The translations under genes were made by a program, and so were the position numbers. DNA of 12,119 bases from Treponema sp. (GTDB taxonomy: Bacteria; Spirochaetota; Spirochaetia; Treponematales; Breznakiellaceae), in the NCBI GenBank assembly GCA_031270205.1, contig JAISYA010000178.1:1-12119 (forward strand), in the 5' to 3' direction. How positions within the stretch are numbered: the first letter of the stretch is position 1; each line of letters begins with the position of its first letter. Below are positions 1-6,831 of this stretch, one piece after another. A model generated the notes under the pieces. It saw nothing but the letters and a program-made list of their open reading frames with translations. It searched no databases and was not told where the DNA came from.

Positions 1-7
1 TAGCAGT

Positions 8-754
8 TTAGCGGAGTTCAATCTCCGACACGGCCCTGCCGTCTTTCGCGTAAATACGCCGCGAATTATACGGATCGGGGAAGCGTTCCCCGCGGTGAAA
101 AAACGCGTACTGATAAGTACCCGGCGGCAGGGACAGGTTAAAAGTGTAAACGCCGGCCGGCCCTTCAGCCAGTTCATACATAAAGGGATCCCAGCCGTTA
201 AAAGTGCCCGCCACGGTGACTGTTTCCCCCGGCGGTCCCCTGAAGGAGAAACTGAGGCTGCCCGGCGGCCCCTTCAGCGGGCCGGGAGCGGGGCTGCGGA
301 GGGGCAGGGAAACCACCGAATAGGCAAGACCGGTAACGCCGTCCCTGCGGATTTGGGGGTTAGCGGTATCGATGGTCCACAGACCGTTGATGATCAGGCG
401 GTACTCAAGTTCGCTGATTCCTTCGGGCGCCTGGTGCGCGTAGAAAAGAATCCCCGAATCTTTGAAAGGATCGGGGACTTTTTTACCCGGCGGAATTGGG
501 GCATCCAGCCGATCCTGGGGGATCATAAGCTGCCTGAACCAGTATATTTTGGAAAAGTTCTCATAGGCGAATGCCACTCCCACCCTGCGGAAACTTGAGG
601 GGGCGGTAAAGATCACCGCATCCTCAAAAATCTCCGGTGCGCCGGGAGCGGAGAGGCTCAGGAGGCGGTCAATAAATTCGTGGGATTCAAAATCCGCCGC
701 CGGGGAAAAACCGGCAAAAAATACCAGGAGCAGGGCGGCAATAATTGTTTTCAT
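8..754 (-). CDS. Secreted protein with C-terminal CBM48/AMPK-beta-like glycogen-binding fold
   Basis: The 248-residue protein begins with a typical signal peptide: K2, a hydrophobic stretch over residues 4-14, and a probable signal peptidase I site near A19-A20. It is therefore probably periplasmic or exported; no lipobox cysteine is seen. Residues about 165-248 match the CBM48/AMPK-beta N-terminal (E-set) pattern: VTVAGTFNGWDP at 179-190, GVYTFNLSLPPGTYQYAFF at 201-219, then a PDPYN turn. Residues about 100-150 contain a similar strand pattern (LEYRLIINGLWTIDTANP), so the protein may carry two related beta-sandwiches. No catalytic domain is visible. An AAAGGA Shine-Dalgarno lies at 758-763, spaced closely before the ATG. 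The gene diverges from the large TPR gene across 42 bp, so the two may share control. Carbohydrate binding is only inferred from the fold, and many such domains instead mediate protein contacts. Confidence 0.85.
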   Translation of the reverse strand: MKTIIAALLLVFFAGFSPAADFESHEFIDRLLSLSAPGAPEIFEDAVIFTAPSSFRRVGVAFAYENFSKIYWFRQLMIPQDRLDAPIPPGKKVPDPFKDSGILFYAHQAPEGISELEYRLIINGLWTIDTANPQIRRDGVTGLAYSVVSLPLRSPAPGPLKGPPGSLSFSFRGPPGETVTVAGTFNGWDPFMYELAEGPAGVYTFNLSLPPGTYQYAFFHRGERFPDPYNSRRIYAKDGRAVSEIELR

Positions 755-760
755 ACATCC

Positions 761-790
761 TTTACAAGTATCGGCCGATACTTTTAGTAT
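761..790 (+). promoter_or_regulatory. Candidate promoter for the TPR gene
   Basis: TTTACA at 761-766 matches five of six -35 positions. TAGTAT at 785-790 matches four of six -10 positions. The spacer is 18 bp and is almost entirely filled by the 766-783 palindrome. The -10 ends 6 nt before the ATG at 797, so transcription would start at or next to that A. The match is only moderate. Confidence 0.35.
766..783. promoter_or_regulatory. 18-bp perfect palindrome in divergent promoter region (putative operator)
   Basis: AAGTATCGGCCGATACTT is identical to its own reverse complement. It sits centrally in the 42-bp gap between the divergent genes at 754 and 797. An AGTATC half-site copy follows at 786-791. 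Length and symmetry suit binding of a dimeric regulator. No regulator gene adjoins, so the binding protein is unknown. Confidence 0.55.
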
Positions 791-796
791 CTTAAT

Positions 797-3700
797 ATGC
801 CTTCATTAAGCGCGCTTCGGGAATTCAAAGCCTCTTTTGACAACGCCGGCAATGAAAAAAACATTCTGGCGGAGCGAAATATCCCCTTTAACAATCTGGA
901 ACTTCCCGATGTCGAAGCCCCTCCCATGGATTTAGGCGCCGGCGGCAAGAGCGCGGCCGCCGTTGACCCTGCCGTAACGGCGGCCCTTAACCCCGATGCC
1001 GCAATCGACCCTGCTGTTGCTGCGGCCCTCAACCCCGATGCCCCCCAGTCCGCTGCCGCATCTTCTTCCCCCGCCGCTCCCGAGACCGAGCCTCCCGGCG
1101 GTGAATTCGCCGCCGGCGCCGATTTCGATTTCAGCGACCTGATCGGCTCAGTACCCAATGATCTTCCCCTTCCCGACGATGACTTCGCTTTGGATACCTC
1201 CTGGCCTGAAACAGCCTCTTCGGATCAGGATGGTGAAAGCCCTGATTTAGGCGGTGATGACCTGGACCTGAACGGCGATGACTTAAACCTGGGTGATGAA
1301 AGCCCTGACCTGGGCGGCGATGACTTAAACCTGGATGGGGAAAGCCCTGATTTAGGCGGCGATGACCTAAACCTGGATGGTGAAAGCCCTGACCTGGGCG
1401 GCGAAGATTTAAACCTGGATGGTGAAAGCCCTGACCTGGGCGGCGATGACTTAAACCTGAGTGATGAAAGTCTTGATTTGGGCGGCGGGGACCTGGACCT
1501 GAACGGCGAGGACCTAAACCTGGATGGTGAAAGCCCTGATTTAGGCGGCGATGACTTAAACCTGGATGGTGAAAGCCCCGACCTGGGCGACGAAGATTTA
1601 AACCTGAATGATGAAAGTCTTGATTTGGGCGGCGAGGACCTGGACCTGAACGGCGAGGACCTAAACCTGGGCGGTGAAAGCGCTGTTCCGGGCGGTGATG
1701 ACCTGGACCTGAGCAGCGCGGACCTTAATCTGGATAACGACGATTTCCGTCCGGATGACGAAAATGTTGATTCGGACGGCGGCGTTTTCAATACCGACGG
1801 GGCGGAGACCACGGGCGTCCCGGCGGGAGACGCTTTTGACAATTTCATGCCCGGCGGGGATGTACAGGCGGACGCGGATTTTGAAGCCGAAGAAGGAGCC
1901 CCGGTCGGCACTGATTTCGGCGATGCGGACTTCTCCCTGCCCGGCATTGACGATATTTTTTCAGACTCGGAGGCAACGCCCTCATTAGGTTCAAAAGCCA
2001 AAGGCCGGGGCAAGGCAAAAGCCAAACAGGAAAAAGCCCCTGAAGATGTTGAGGAAATACGGCTCAATGACGAAGATATGGAGCGTTTCCGGAAAAACCT
2101 CGCCGCCTATCCCCTGAATCTGCGCATTGCCTGTGAAGAGCTGATCGTCGAACAGGCAGTTGCCCCGGATCAGATGTCCGCCCTGATAAAACTCCTTGTC
2201 AACGGCGCTCCCGCCCAGGAAACCGCCGTCCTTGCGGGACAGATCCTGGGCAGAACCATTGAAATACCCAAAGGTTTCGAAAAAAGTACCGGCGAGGCCC
2301 TGGAAACGGAGCAGGCGAGTTTCGCGTACATCTTTGTACACAACTTCCTTCCGGTATTGCGGCTCTTTGCCATAATCGCCGTGGTAACGGCCTCTCTCGG
2401 CTATCTCATCTATACATTCGCCTACATTCCCCTCAAGGCCGAATCAATTTACAAAATCGGCTATGAACGGATTTCCGCGGGGGAATACGAGCGGGCAAAC
2501 GAGCGCTTCAGCGAGGCCTTCAGCATAAAACGGAAGAAGGACTGGTTCTACCGTTATGCCGAAGCCTTTCGGGATGAGCGGCAGTATTATCACGCTGAAG
2601 CAAAATACGACGAGCTTTTGCGCTATTATCCCAGAGATAAAAAAGGCGTACTGGATTACGCCGCTTTGGAAACCCGCTACCTTTTCAATTATCAAAAGGC
2701 CGATGATCTCCTGCGGCGGGAATTGCTGGACTATGCGCCTAACGATCCTGACGGACTACTCGCCCTTGGAGACAATAACCTTGCCTGGGGCGAGGTAGAC
2801 CCTTCCAAATATGAGGACGCCCGTTTCGCCTACGCGCGTCTGCTGGAACTGTACGGCTGGACCGAGCCGGTTGTGGAACGGATGATGAAGTACTTTATCC
2901 GCACGGATAATCTCAAGGAAGTACTCCCGCTCCAGGCGTGGTTTGCCAGCAACGCGAAACGGAAACTCTCCGCGGATTCGCTTGCCGAACTGGGAGGGTA
3001 TCTCCTGGACAAACAGCTGGAGGAAGTCCGGGGGGTTCCCAACGAATATGTCGAGCAGATTGACGGCATTCGGGATCTGCTGCTGGAAGCGGTAAGGACC
3101 GATCCCTCTCTGCCGGAGGCCCACTATCATCTTGCCCGCTATTACCACACGCTCGGCGATACCCGTGACGAGCGCGTAACACTGGAAACGGCGATTCAGG
3201 CTTTTGAAGCCGCGCCCGAAGAATCCGTGCGCCGCCTTACCCGCCGGATCGACGCCTATCGTCGTTACGCGGATGTGCTGATCAACAACAGGGAATTTGT
3301 TCCCGCCGGGGAACAGTTGGTCAAAGGGATCAACCTGTACGAGGACGCCCTTGCGCGGCGGCTCATGGTGCGGTCTCCAGAGTACGGCAGACTCTACGCC
3401 GGCCTGGGCGATCTTGAATACTTCACCAAAACCGCCGATATGGAGGCGGCCCTCAATTACTATCACCGCGCCGAACAAAACGGCTGGGCGCCGCCTGAGA
3501 TGCAATACCGCATGGGCGCGGCCTATTACCAGCTTGAGGACTGGAGAAACGCCCTGGAATATCTCTTTACCGCTTCATCCGCTCTGCCCCTTAACCGCCG
3601 GCTCCTTTTCGCGCTGGGAAACGCCGCCCTCAAGCGCGGCGATTACTTTGCCGCCCAGGGCTATTACAACCGCCTGCTGGATATTCTTGAGACACAGCGC

Positions 3701-4066
3701 GCCCGCCTGCCGGTGCTGCTGCCCAACGACCGGCCCGAATACCTGGAACTGGCCGAGCGCCTTATGATGGCGCGTAACAACGCCGGCGTCGCCTGCGAAG
3801 CCCTGGCGGATGAAACCGGCGCCCGCCGCTACCGTACCCGCGCCCAGGCCCTCTACGCCGAGGCAAACCGCGCCTGGGATTCCCTCACGAGGGACCCCCG
3901 TACCATGATCCGCTCCGGCAGCATACCCCTCCCGTACCTCAACTCCCGCAATACCCTCTATCCCCAGGTCGAGTACGAACCACAAATATTCATCCGAATA
4001 GACAGGGATGTATCGGAACCCTCAAAGTGGGAGGAACTGGCGCCGCTTGCGGGATTTGCCGGGTAG
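797..4066 (+). CDS. Large acidic-repeat / TPR membrane protein, possible spirochaetal flagellar-collar (FlcA-type) protein
   Basis: The 1089-residue product has four parts. A short N-terminal motif (MPSLSALREFKASF) is followed by an Ala/Pro-rich stretch. Residues 145-312 are a strongly acidic tandem repeat. A Lys/Ala-rich linker (about 399-412) leads to a conserved-looking globular segment (about 415-510). One membrane helix spans about 520-541. A long C-terminal region is rich in TPR-like helical pairs, for example 551-620, about 770-803 and about 897-960. There is no signal peptide. The architecture resembles FlcA (BB0326) of Borrelia, a TPR protein of the periplasmic flagellar collar, and by composition also FimV-type proteins; I infer the first from domain order only. 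Membrane topology is ambiguous, since charges flanking the helix do not clearly favour one side. The ATG at 797 lacks a Shine-Dalgarno. The gene converges on aroC with an 18-bp gap. Confidence 0.85.
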   Translation: MPSLSALREFKASFDNAGNEKNILAERNIPFNNLELPDVEAPPMDLGAGGKSAAAVDPAVTAALNPDAAIDPAVAAALNPDAPQSAAASSSPAAPETEPPGGEFAAGADFDFSDLIGSVPNDLPLPDDDFALDTSWPETASSDQDGESPDLGGDDLDLNGDDLNLGDESPDLGGDDLNLDGESPDLGGDDLNLDGESPDLGGEDLNLDGESPDLGGDDLNLSDESLDLGGGDLDLNGEDLNLDGESPDLGGDDLNLDGESPDLGDEDLNLNDESLDLGGEDLDLNGEDLNLGGESAVPGGDDLDLSSADLNLDNDDFRPDDENVDSDGGVFNTDGAETTGVPAGDAFDNFMPGGDVQADADFEAEEGAPVGTDFGDADFSLPGIDDIFSDSEATPSLGSKAKGRGKAKAKQEKAPEDVEEIRLNDEDMERFRKNLAAYPLNLRIACEELIVEQAVAPDQMSALIKLLVNGAPAQETAVLAGQILGRTIEIPKGFEKSTGEALETEQASFAYIFVHNFLPVLRLFAIIAVVTASLGYLIYTFAYIPLKAESIYKIGYERISAGEYERANERFSEAFSIKRKKDWFYRYAEAFRDERQYYHAEAKYDELLRYYPRDKKGVLDYAALETRYLFNYQKADDLLRRELLDYAPNDPDGLLALGDNNLAWGEVDPSKYEDARFAYARLLELYGWTEPVVERMMKYFIRTDNLKEVLPLQAWFASNAKRKLSADSLAELGGYLLDKQLEEVRGVPNEYVEQIDGIRDLLLEAVRTDPSLPEAHYHLARYYHTLGDTRDERVTLETAIQAFEAAPEESVRRLTRRIDAYRRYADVLINNREFVPAGEQLVKGINLYEDALARRLMVRSPEYGRLYAGLGDLEYFTKTADMEAALNYYHRAEQNGWAPPEMQYRMGAAYYQLEDWRNALEYLFTASSALPLNRRLLFALGNAALKRGDYFAAQGYYNRLLDILETQRARLPVLLPNDRPEYLELAERLMMARNNAGVACEALADETGARRYRTRAQALYAEANRAWDSLTRDPRTMIRSGSIPLPYLNSRNTLYPQVEYEPQIFIRIDRDVSEPSKWEELAPLAGFAG
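1229..1732 (+). repeat. In-frame 42-bp / 21-bp tandem repeat coding acidic 14- and 7-residue units
   Basis: This region encodes residues 145-312. I parse ten 14-residue units of the type DGESPDLGGDDLNL and four 7-residue units of the type NGEDLNL, which together tile the region with no gaps. Several copies are nearly identical in DNA as well as protein, differing mainly at third positions and in Asp/Glu swaps. This points to recent expansion or gene conversion and predicts length variation between strains. The units give a dense run of negative charge with a leucine every two or three residues. Confidence 0.9.
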
Positions 4067-4074
4067 CACTTAAT

Positions 4075-4103
4075 CGCGGCGCGTTTAAGCGAGCCGCGCC
4101 GCG
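4075..4103. terminator. GC-rich hairpin between convergent genes (possible bidirectional terminator)
   Basis: CGCGGCGCG (4075-4083) is perfectly complementary to CGCGCCGCG (4095-4103) across an 11-nt loop that contains the aroC stop codon. It lies 9 bp after the TPR gene stop, where both convergent transcripts end. Neither strand has a U-tract after the stem, so it is not a textbook intrinsic terminator. Confidence 0.35.
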
Positions 4104-5185
4104 CGCTGTAGCAGCACAAAATCCGCCAGGACCAGGGCGGTCATGGCTTCCACCACCGGTACAGCCCTCGGAACAATGCAAACGTCGTGGCGGCCCTGAA
4201 TAATCAGTTCTCTGACAGCGCCGCCGCGATCCACGGTTTGCTGAGGTTTTGAGATTGAGGGCGTGGGCTTGAAGGCCGCTTTGAATTCCAGCCGCTGCCC
4301 GCTGGAAATGCCGCCGAGTATACCGCCGGCGTTATTTGTTTTGAAAGACAGCGGCAAGCGCCCCGCCCCGCCTTCCGTCAAAACAGGAATATCGTTATTT
4401 TCCGAGCCGCGTAACCGGGCCGCGGCAAAACCCGCGCCGAATTCAACGCCCTTACAGGCGCCCAGGGACAACATGGCCGCGGCGAGCCGGGCGTCCAATT
4501 TGTCAAAGACCGGTTCCCCAAGGCCCGGCGGCGCTCCCGTCACCGCGCAGGATACAATGCCGCCGGCGCTGTCCCCCTCTGCTGAGAGCGCCGCTATTTT
4601 TGCCTGCGCCCTTTCCGCGCCTTCCCGGCCGGGAACCCTGAACGGGTTGCGCTCGATCTCGTCAAAATCGAAATCCGGCGCTTCCGGTTCCGGCATGTCC
4701 AGGCCGGCGATGGAAGAAACCCAGGCCCTTATTGCTATGCCGTACCCGGCGAGCAAAACCTTTGCCACCGCGCCGGCGGCCACCCGGCACAGGGTTTCCC
4801 TGCCGGAACTTCTGCCCCCCCCGCGGTGATCCCGAATGCCGTACTTGGCCTCCCAAGTCCGGTCGGCGTGGCCCGGCCGGTACAGGTCCCGCAGATTTTC
4901 GTAATCGCCGGAATGATGATCCGCGTTGCGGACCACAATGGCGATGGGGGTTCCCAGGGTTTTACCCTTAAAGACGCCGGAAAGAATTTCCGGCTCGTCC
5001 GTTTCGTTTCTGGCGGTGGAAGCGCCGCCCCGCTTCGGCCGCCTCCGCCGCAGTTCCCGCTCAATGTCGGCCTTCGCAAGCAAAAGTCCCGCCGGGCAGC
5101 CGTCTATCACACAGCCCATCGCCGGGCCGTGAGATTCTCCGAAAGTGACCACCCTGAACAACTCGCCAAACATATTTCCGGCCAT
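4085..5185 (-). CDS. aroC: Chorismate synthase
   Basis: Chorismate synthase converts 5-enolpyruvylshikimate-3-phosphate to chorismate using reduced FMN, the last common step of aromatic amino acid, folate and quinone synthesis, in the cytosol. With the ATG at 5185 the protein has 366 residues, within the family's usual range. The family signatures are all present: GESHG at 16-20, RPGHAD at 103-108, GIRDHRGGGRSSGRET at 116-131, FKTNNAGGILGGISSG at 281-296, FKPTPSI at 305-311 and GRHD at 331-334. The conserved histidines H19 and H106 are kept. The frame stays open six codons further to a TTG at 5203. I prefer the ATG because homologues typically begin MAGNxFG. Neither start has a good Shine-Dalgarno. 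It is the second gene after the trmJ-like gene, 36 bp downstream, so it is probably co-transcribed and may be translationally coupled. No other shikimate gene is nearby. Confidence 0.96.
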   Translation of the reverse strand: MAGNMFGELFRVVTFGESHGPAMGCVIDGCPAGLLLAKADIERELRRRRPKRGGASTARNETDEPEILSGVFKGKTLGTPIAIVVRNADHHSGDYENLRDLYRPGHADRTWEAKYGIRDHRGGGRSSGRETLCRVAAGAVAKVLLAGYGIAIRAWVSSIAGLDMPEPEAPDFDFDEIERNPFRVPGREGAERAQAKIAALSAEGDSAGGIVSCAVTGAPPGLGEPVFDKLDARLAAAMLSLGACKGVEFGAGFAAARLRGSENNDIPVLTEGGAGRLPLSFKTNNAGGILGGISSGQRLEFKAAFKPTPSISKPQQTVDRGGAVRELIIQGRHDVCIVPRAVPVVEAMTALVLADFVLLQRAARLA

Positions 5186-5221
5186 GTGGGAATGATACGG
5201 CAACAGCGGAAACGCCGCAAG

Positions 5222-6007
5222 CTACCCGGCCGCGGACATGCTTCCCAGTCTCGCGGCCTTGGCGAATATGTCTTTGAGGTAGTTTCCCTCCCGCTCGGTC
5301 AGGCCCGCGCGGGAAATCAGGTCGCGGAGGAATCGGGTTTGCTCCGCTCTGCCGGGATGTTTGTAAAAGCCAAGGCCGGAGAGGGTGTCGGTGATGGCGG
5401 CGGTAAGGCGCTCGGTCTCCTGCCGGTTGAGAGGTATCCATTCCCCTTTTACCGGGTCGGGACCGGCGGCAAGCGGGCCGCCAAAGGCGAGGAACAGTTC
5501 ATAGGCGTAGATTTGTACGGCGTGGGAAAGGTTGAGGGAAGGAAAGGCGCCGGAAACCGGGATATGGGAGGCGGCGCTGCAGAGGTCCAGTTCGGCGTCC
5601 GCAAGGCCGGTACGTTCGTTCCCGAAGACCAGGGCAACCGGGCCGGCTTTCGGCCCTACGGCGGCGGACGGGGGGCGTTCCCTGAGCCAGGCGGCCAGGG
5701 TACGGGGGTCCATGCTGACGCTTTTACGGCGGCGGCCCCGGCGGCGGGTGGTCCCCACCAGGAGGGAACAGTCCGCCGCAGCTTCGGCAAGGGTAGGGAA
5801 CACCTGCGCCTGCTCCCAGACATCGGCGGCGTGGACCGCCCTCGCCCGGAGGAGGGATTCGCCGCTCATCCGCCCGGCAAGAGCCGGCCCCGGTTTAACC
5901 ATGCGCAGACGGGAAAGCCCCATGTTCTTCATGGCCCGGCAAACGGCCCCCACATTGCCAGGTTCGGAAACTTCGGATAAAATAATCACAAAATCGGATA
6001 AAACCAT
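5222..6007 (-). CDS. trmJ: SpoU/TrmH-family RNA 2'-O-methyltransferase, TrmJ-like
   Basis: The 261-residue protein carries the three SPOUT knot motifs of the SpoU family. Motif 1 is EPGNVGAVCRAMKNMG (15-30) with N18 and R24. Motif 2 is LVFGNERTGL (126-135) with E131. Motif 3 is IPVSGAFPSLNLSHAV (149-164) with S157, N159 and S161. A start almost directly on the catalytic domain plus a helical tail of about 75 residues matches TrmJ, which methylates the 2'-OH of tRNA position 32 with S-adenosylmethionine. TrmH or TrmL specificity is a less likely alternative. The ATG at 6007 has no Shine-Dalgarno; instead a perfect TATAAT lies 6 nt upstream, which suggests a leaderless mRNA. A terminator-shaped hairpin lies just upstream at 6031-6060. 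The gene is first in a probable operon with aroC. Confidence 0.9.
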   Translation of the reverse strand: MVLSDFVIILSEVSEPGNVGAVCRAMKNMGLSRLRMVKPGPALAGRMSGESLLRARAVHAADVWEQAQVFPTLAEAAADCSLLVGTTRRRGRRRKSVSMDPRTLAAWLRERPPSAAVGPKAGPVALVFGNERTGLADAELDLCSAASHIPVSGAFPSLNLSHAVQIYAYELFLAFGGPLAAGPDPVKGEWIPLNRQETERLTAAITDTLSGLGFYKHPGRAEQTRFLRDLISRAGLTEREGNYLKDIFAKAARLGSMSAAG

Positions 6008-6013
6008 GGGGCA

Positions 6014-6019
6014 ATTATA
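6014..6019 (-). promoter_or_regulatory. -10 element (TATAAT) immediately before trmJ start
   Basis: Read on the minus strand this is a consensus TATAAT ending 6 nt before the trmJ ATG, placing the expected transcription start at or next to the start codon. The hexamer 17 bp upstream (TATGAA) is a poor -35, so promoter strength would rest on the -10 or on an activator. Confidence 0.4.
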
Positions 6020-6020
6020 T

Positions 6021-6060
6021 AAAAAAAGAGGGGGGGTTCATATTGTTATATGCGCCCCCC
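6021..6060 (-). terminator. Terminator-shaped hairpin with U-tract upstream of trmJ (attenuator or insulator)
   Basis: On the minus strand, GGGGGG (6060-6055), CG, CATAT (6052-6048), loop AACA, ATATG (6043-6039), AA and CCCCCC (6036-6031) form a 13-bp-long stem with 11 Watson-Crick pairs and a small internal mismatch. It is followed by CTC and seven Ts (6027-6021). This is the shape of an intrinsic terminator pointing into trmJ. No minus-strand gene lies upstream for it to end. It may therefore attenuate a longer trmJ leader or block antisense transcription from the STAS region. Confidence 0.5.
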
Positions 6061-6068
6061 TGAAAGGT

Positions 6069-6097
6069 TTGACAAAAAAGGCAAAAACGGGTAATAT
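6069..6097 (+). promoter_or_regulatory. Sigma70-type promoter for the STAS gene
   Basis: A consensus -35 TTGACA (6069-6074) is followed after exactly 17 bp by TAATAT (6092-6097). The expected transcription start is near 6103-6104, giving a leader of about 80 nt before the ATG at 6184. The -10 is imperfect, but the -35 and spacing are ideal. Confidence 0.65.
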
Positions 6098-6172
6098 ATG
6101 AGAATGAAGAGATCGCTTGTTGCCGTAAGCGGGCAAAGGCGGATAAGTCAGAAGCCTTGCTGAGAGGTTTTG

Positions 6173-6177
6173 AAGGA
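6173..6177 (+). promoter_or_regulatory. Shine-Dalgarno that fixes the STAS gene start
   Basis: AAGGA lies 6 nt before the ATG at 6184 and downstream of the alternative TTG at 6157. The shorter ATG-initiated protein is therefore the better call. Confidence 0.8.
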
Positions 6178-6183
6178 AATATC

Positions 6184-6735
6184 ATGACGAACAACGATAT
6201 CGTCCCCGGGTTTGATGACGAAAAAGATGAAAGCCTCAAAATGAAAATTCAAAAGGTAGATGAGGTAGAAGGCTGTCTTGTTCTGTTTCTGGAAGGGTAT
6301 ATTGACACCTACAATTCCAACTACTTTCAGAAGCGTATTCAGAAGGCCATAGAGAAGGGATTTATCCGCCTGATCTTCCACTGCGGGGGGCTGAATTATG
6401 TTTCCTCTACGGGCATTGGCTCCTTTACCGCCTTCCTCAAGGCGGTAAAGCCCAAAGGCGGGGACCTCGTGCTGCTTGAAATACAGCCAAAGGTATACGA
6501 GGTGTTCCAGCTCCTCGGTTTCTCCCAGTTCTTCAATATCAAAGACAACCTCGACGATTCCGTTGGTTTTTTCAGCAACGATTCCGCGGCGGACGCGGTG
6601 TCCGTGTTCCCCAAGGTTTTTAACTGCCCGATTTGTTCCAAAAAGCTCAAAGCCCTCAAGCCGGGCCGTTTCCGTTGTTCGGAGTGCAAAACCATCCTTG
6701 CTATTGACAATACCGGGCAGGTTTTCCTTGGCTAG
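6184..6735 (+). CDS. STAS-domain (anti-sigma factor antagonist-like) protein with C-terminal zinc ribbon
   Basis: The 183-residue protein has a STAS domain over residues about 17-130. The family's conserved loop is present as NYVSSTGIGSF (71-81), matching the DSSGLG/DSTGLG loop of SpoIIAA and RsbV, so S75 or T76 sits at the usual phosphorylation site. After a short linker, residues 147-183 form a small ribbon with CPIC (148-151) and CSEC (165-168), expected to bind zinc. The frame extends upstream to a TTG at 6157, but AAGGA at 6173-6177 supports the ATG. STAS antagonists normally bind anti-sigma kinases in partner-switch pathways. No RsbW/SpoIIAB-like kinase or PP2C phosphatase is present here, so its partner is unknown. 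The ribbon could mediate nucleic-acid or protein contact. A strong promoter lies upstream. The gene lies 175 bp before the YbjN-PspA pair in the same direction. Confidence 0.88.
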   Translation: MTNNDIVPGFDDEKDESLKMKIQKVDEVEGCLVLFLEGYIDTYNSNYFQKRIQKAIEKGFIRLIFHCGGLNYVSSTGIGSFTAFLKAVKPKGGDLVLLEIQPKVYEVFQLLGFSQFFNIKDNLDDSVGFFSNDSAADAVSVFPKVFNCPICSKKLKALKPGRFRCSECKTILAIDNTGQVFLG

Positions 6736-6757
6736 CAGTTTGTTGCGCTTGGCGCGT

Positions 6758-6763
6758 TATAAT
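6758..6763 (+). promoter_or_regulatory. Possible -10 element for the YbjN-PspA operon
   Basis: A perfect TATAAT occurs 22 bp after the STAS stop codon. I find no good -35 at 16-18 bp spacing. If used, the leader would be about 140 nt and would include the 6803-6831 hairpin. Confidence 0.25.
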
Positions 6764-6808
6764 CCACCAAAACCGTCTGAAGGTGATTTTTTGCCCTGTA
6801 AACTGCTT

Positions 6809-6831
6809 GGCTGCTTTAGCGGCAAGCAGCC
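6809..6831 (+). terminator. Hairpin downstream of STAS gene (possible terminator)
   Basis: GGCTGCTT (6809-6816) pairs perfectly with AAGCAGCC (6824-6831) around a 7-nt loop. A run of seven Ts begins 12 nt later, at 6844, too far for a standard terminator. CAAGCAG (6823-6829) can instead pair with CTGCTTG (6803-6809), so two exclusive structures are possible. Confidence 0.35.

Noticed and set aside
1229..1732. RTX-type calcium-binding repeats (GGDDLNL resembles GGxGxDxL)
   Set aside because: The period is 14/7 rather than 9 residues, the paired-glycine turn pattern is missing, and there is no secretion signal.
1225..2067. 280-codon minus-strand open frame rich in Ser, Arg and Pro repeats
   Set aside because: It is the antisense shadow of the acidic repeat. 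Its repetitiveness follows from the 42-bp units, and no start signal or domain supports it.
2756..3505. 249-codon minus-strand open frame inside the TPR gene
   Set aside because: It has no domain, Shine-Dalgarno or sensible composition, and the plus-strand TPR frame fully explains the region.
4826..5980. 384-codon plus-strand open frame opposite trmJ and aroC
   Set aside because: It overlaps two well-identified genes on the other strand and shows no recognisable domain. Long antisense frames are common in GC-rich DNA.
6104..6163. Short upstream open frame (19 codons) in the STAS leader
   Set aside because: It has no Shine-Dalgarno and its start would coincide with the expected transcription start. 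There is no evidence for translation.
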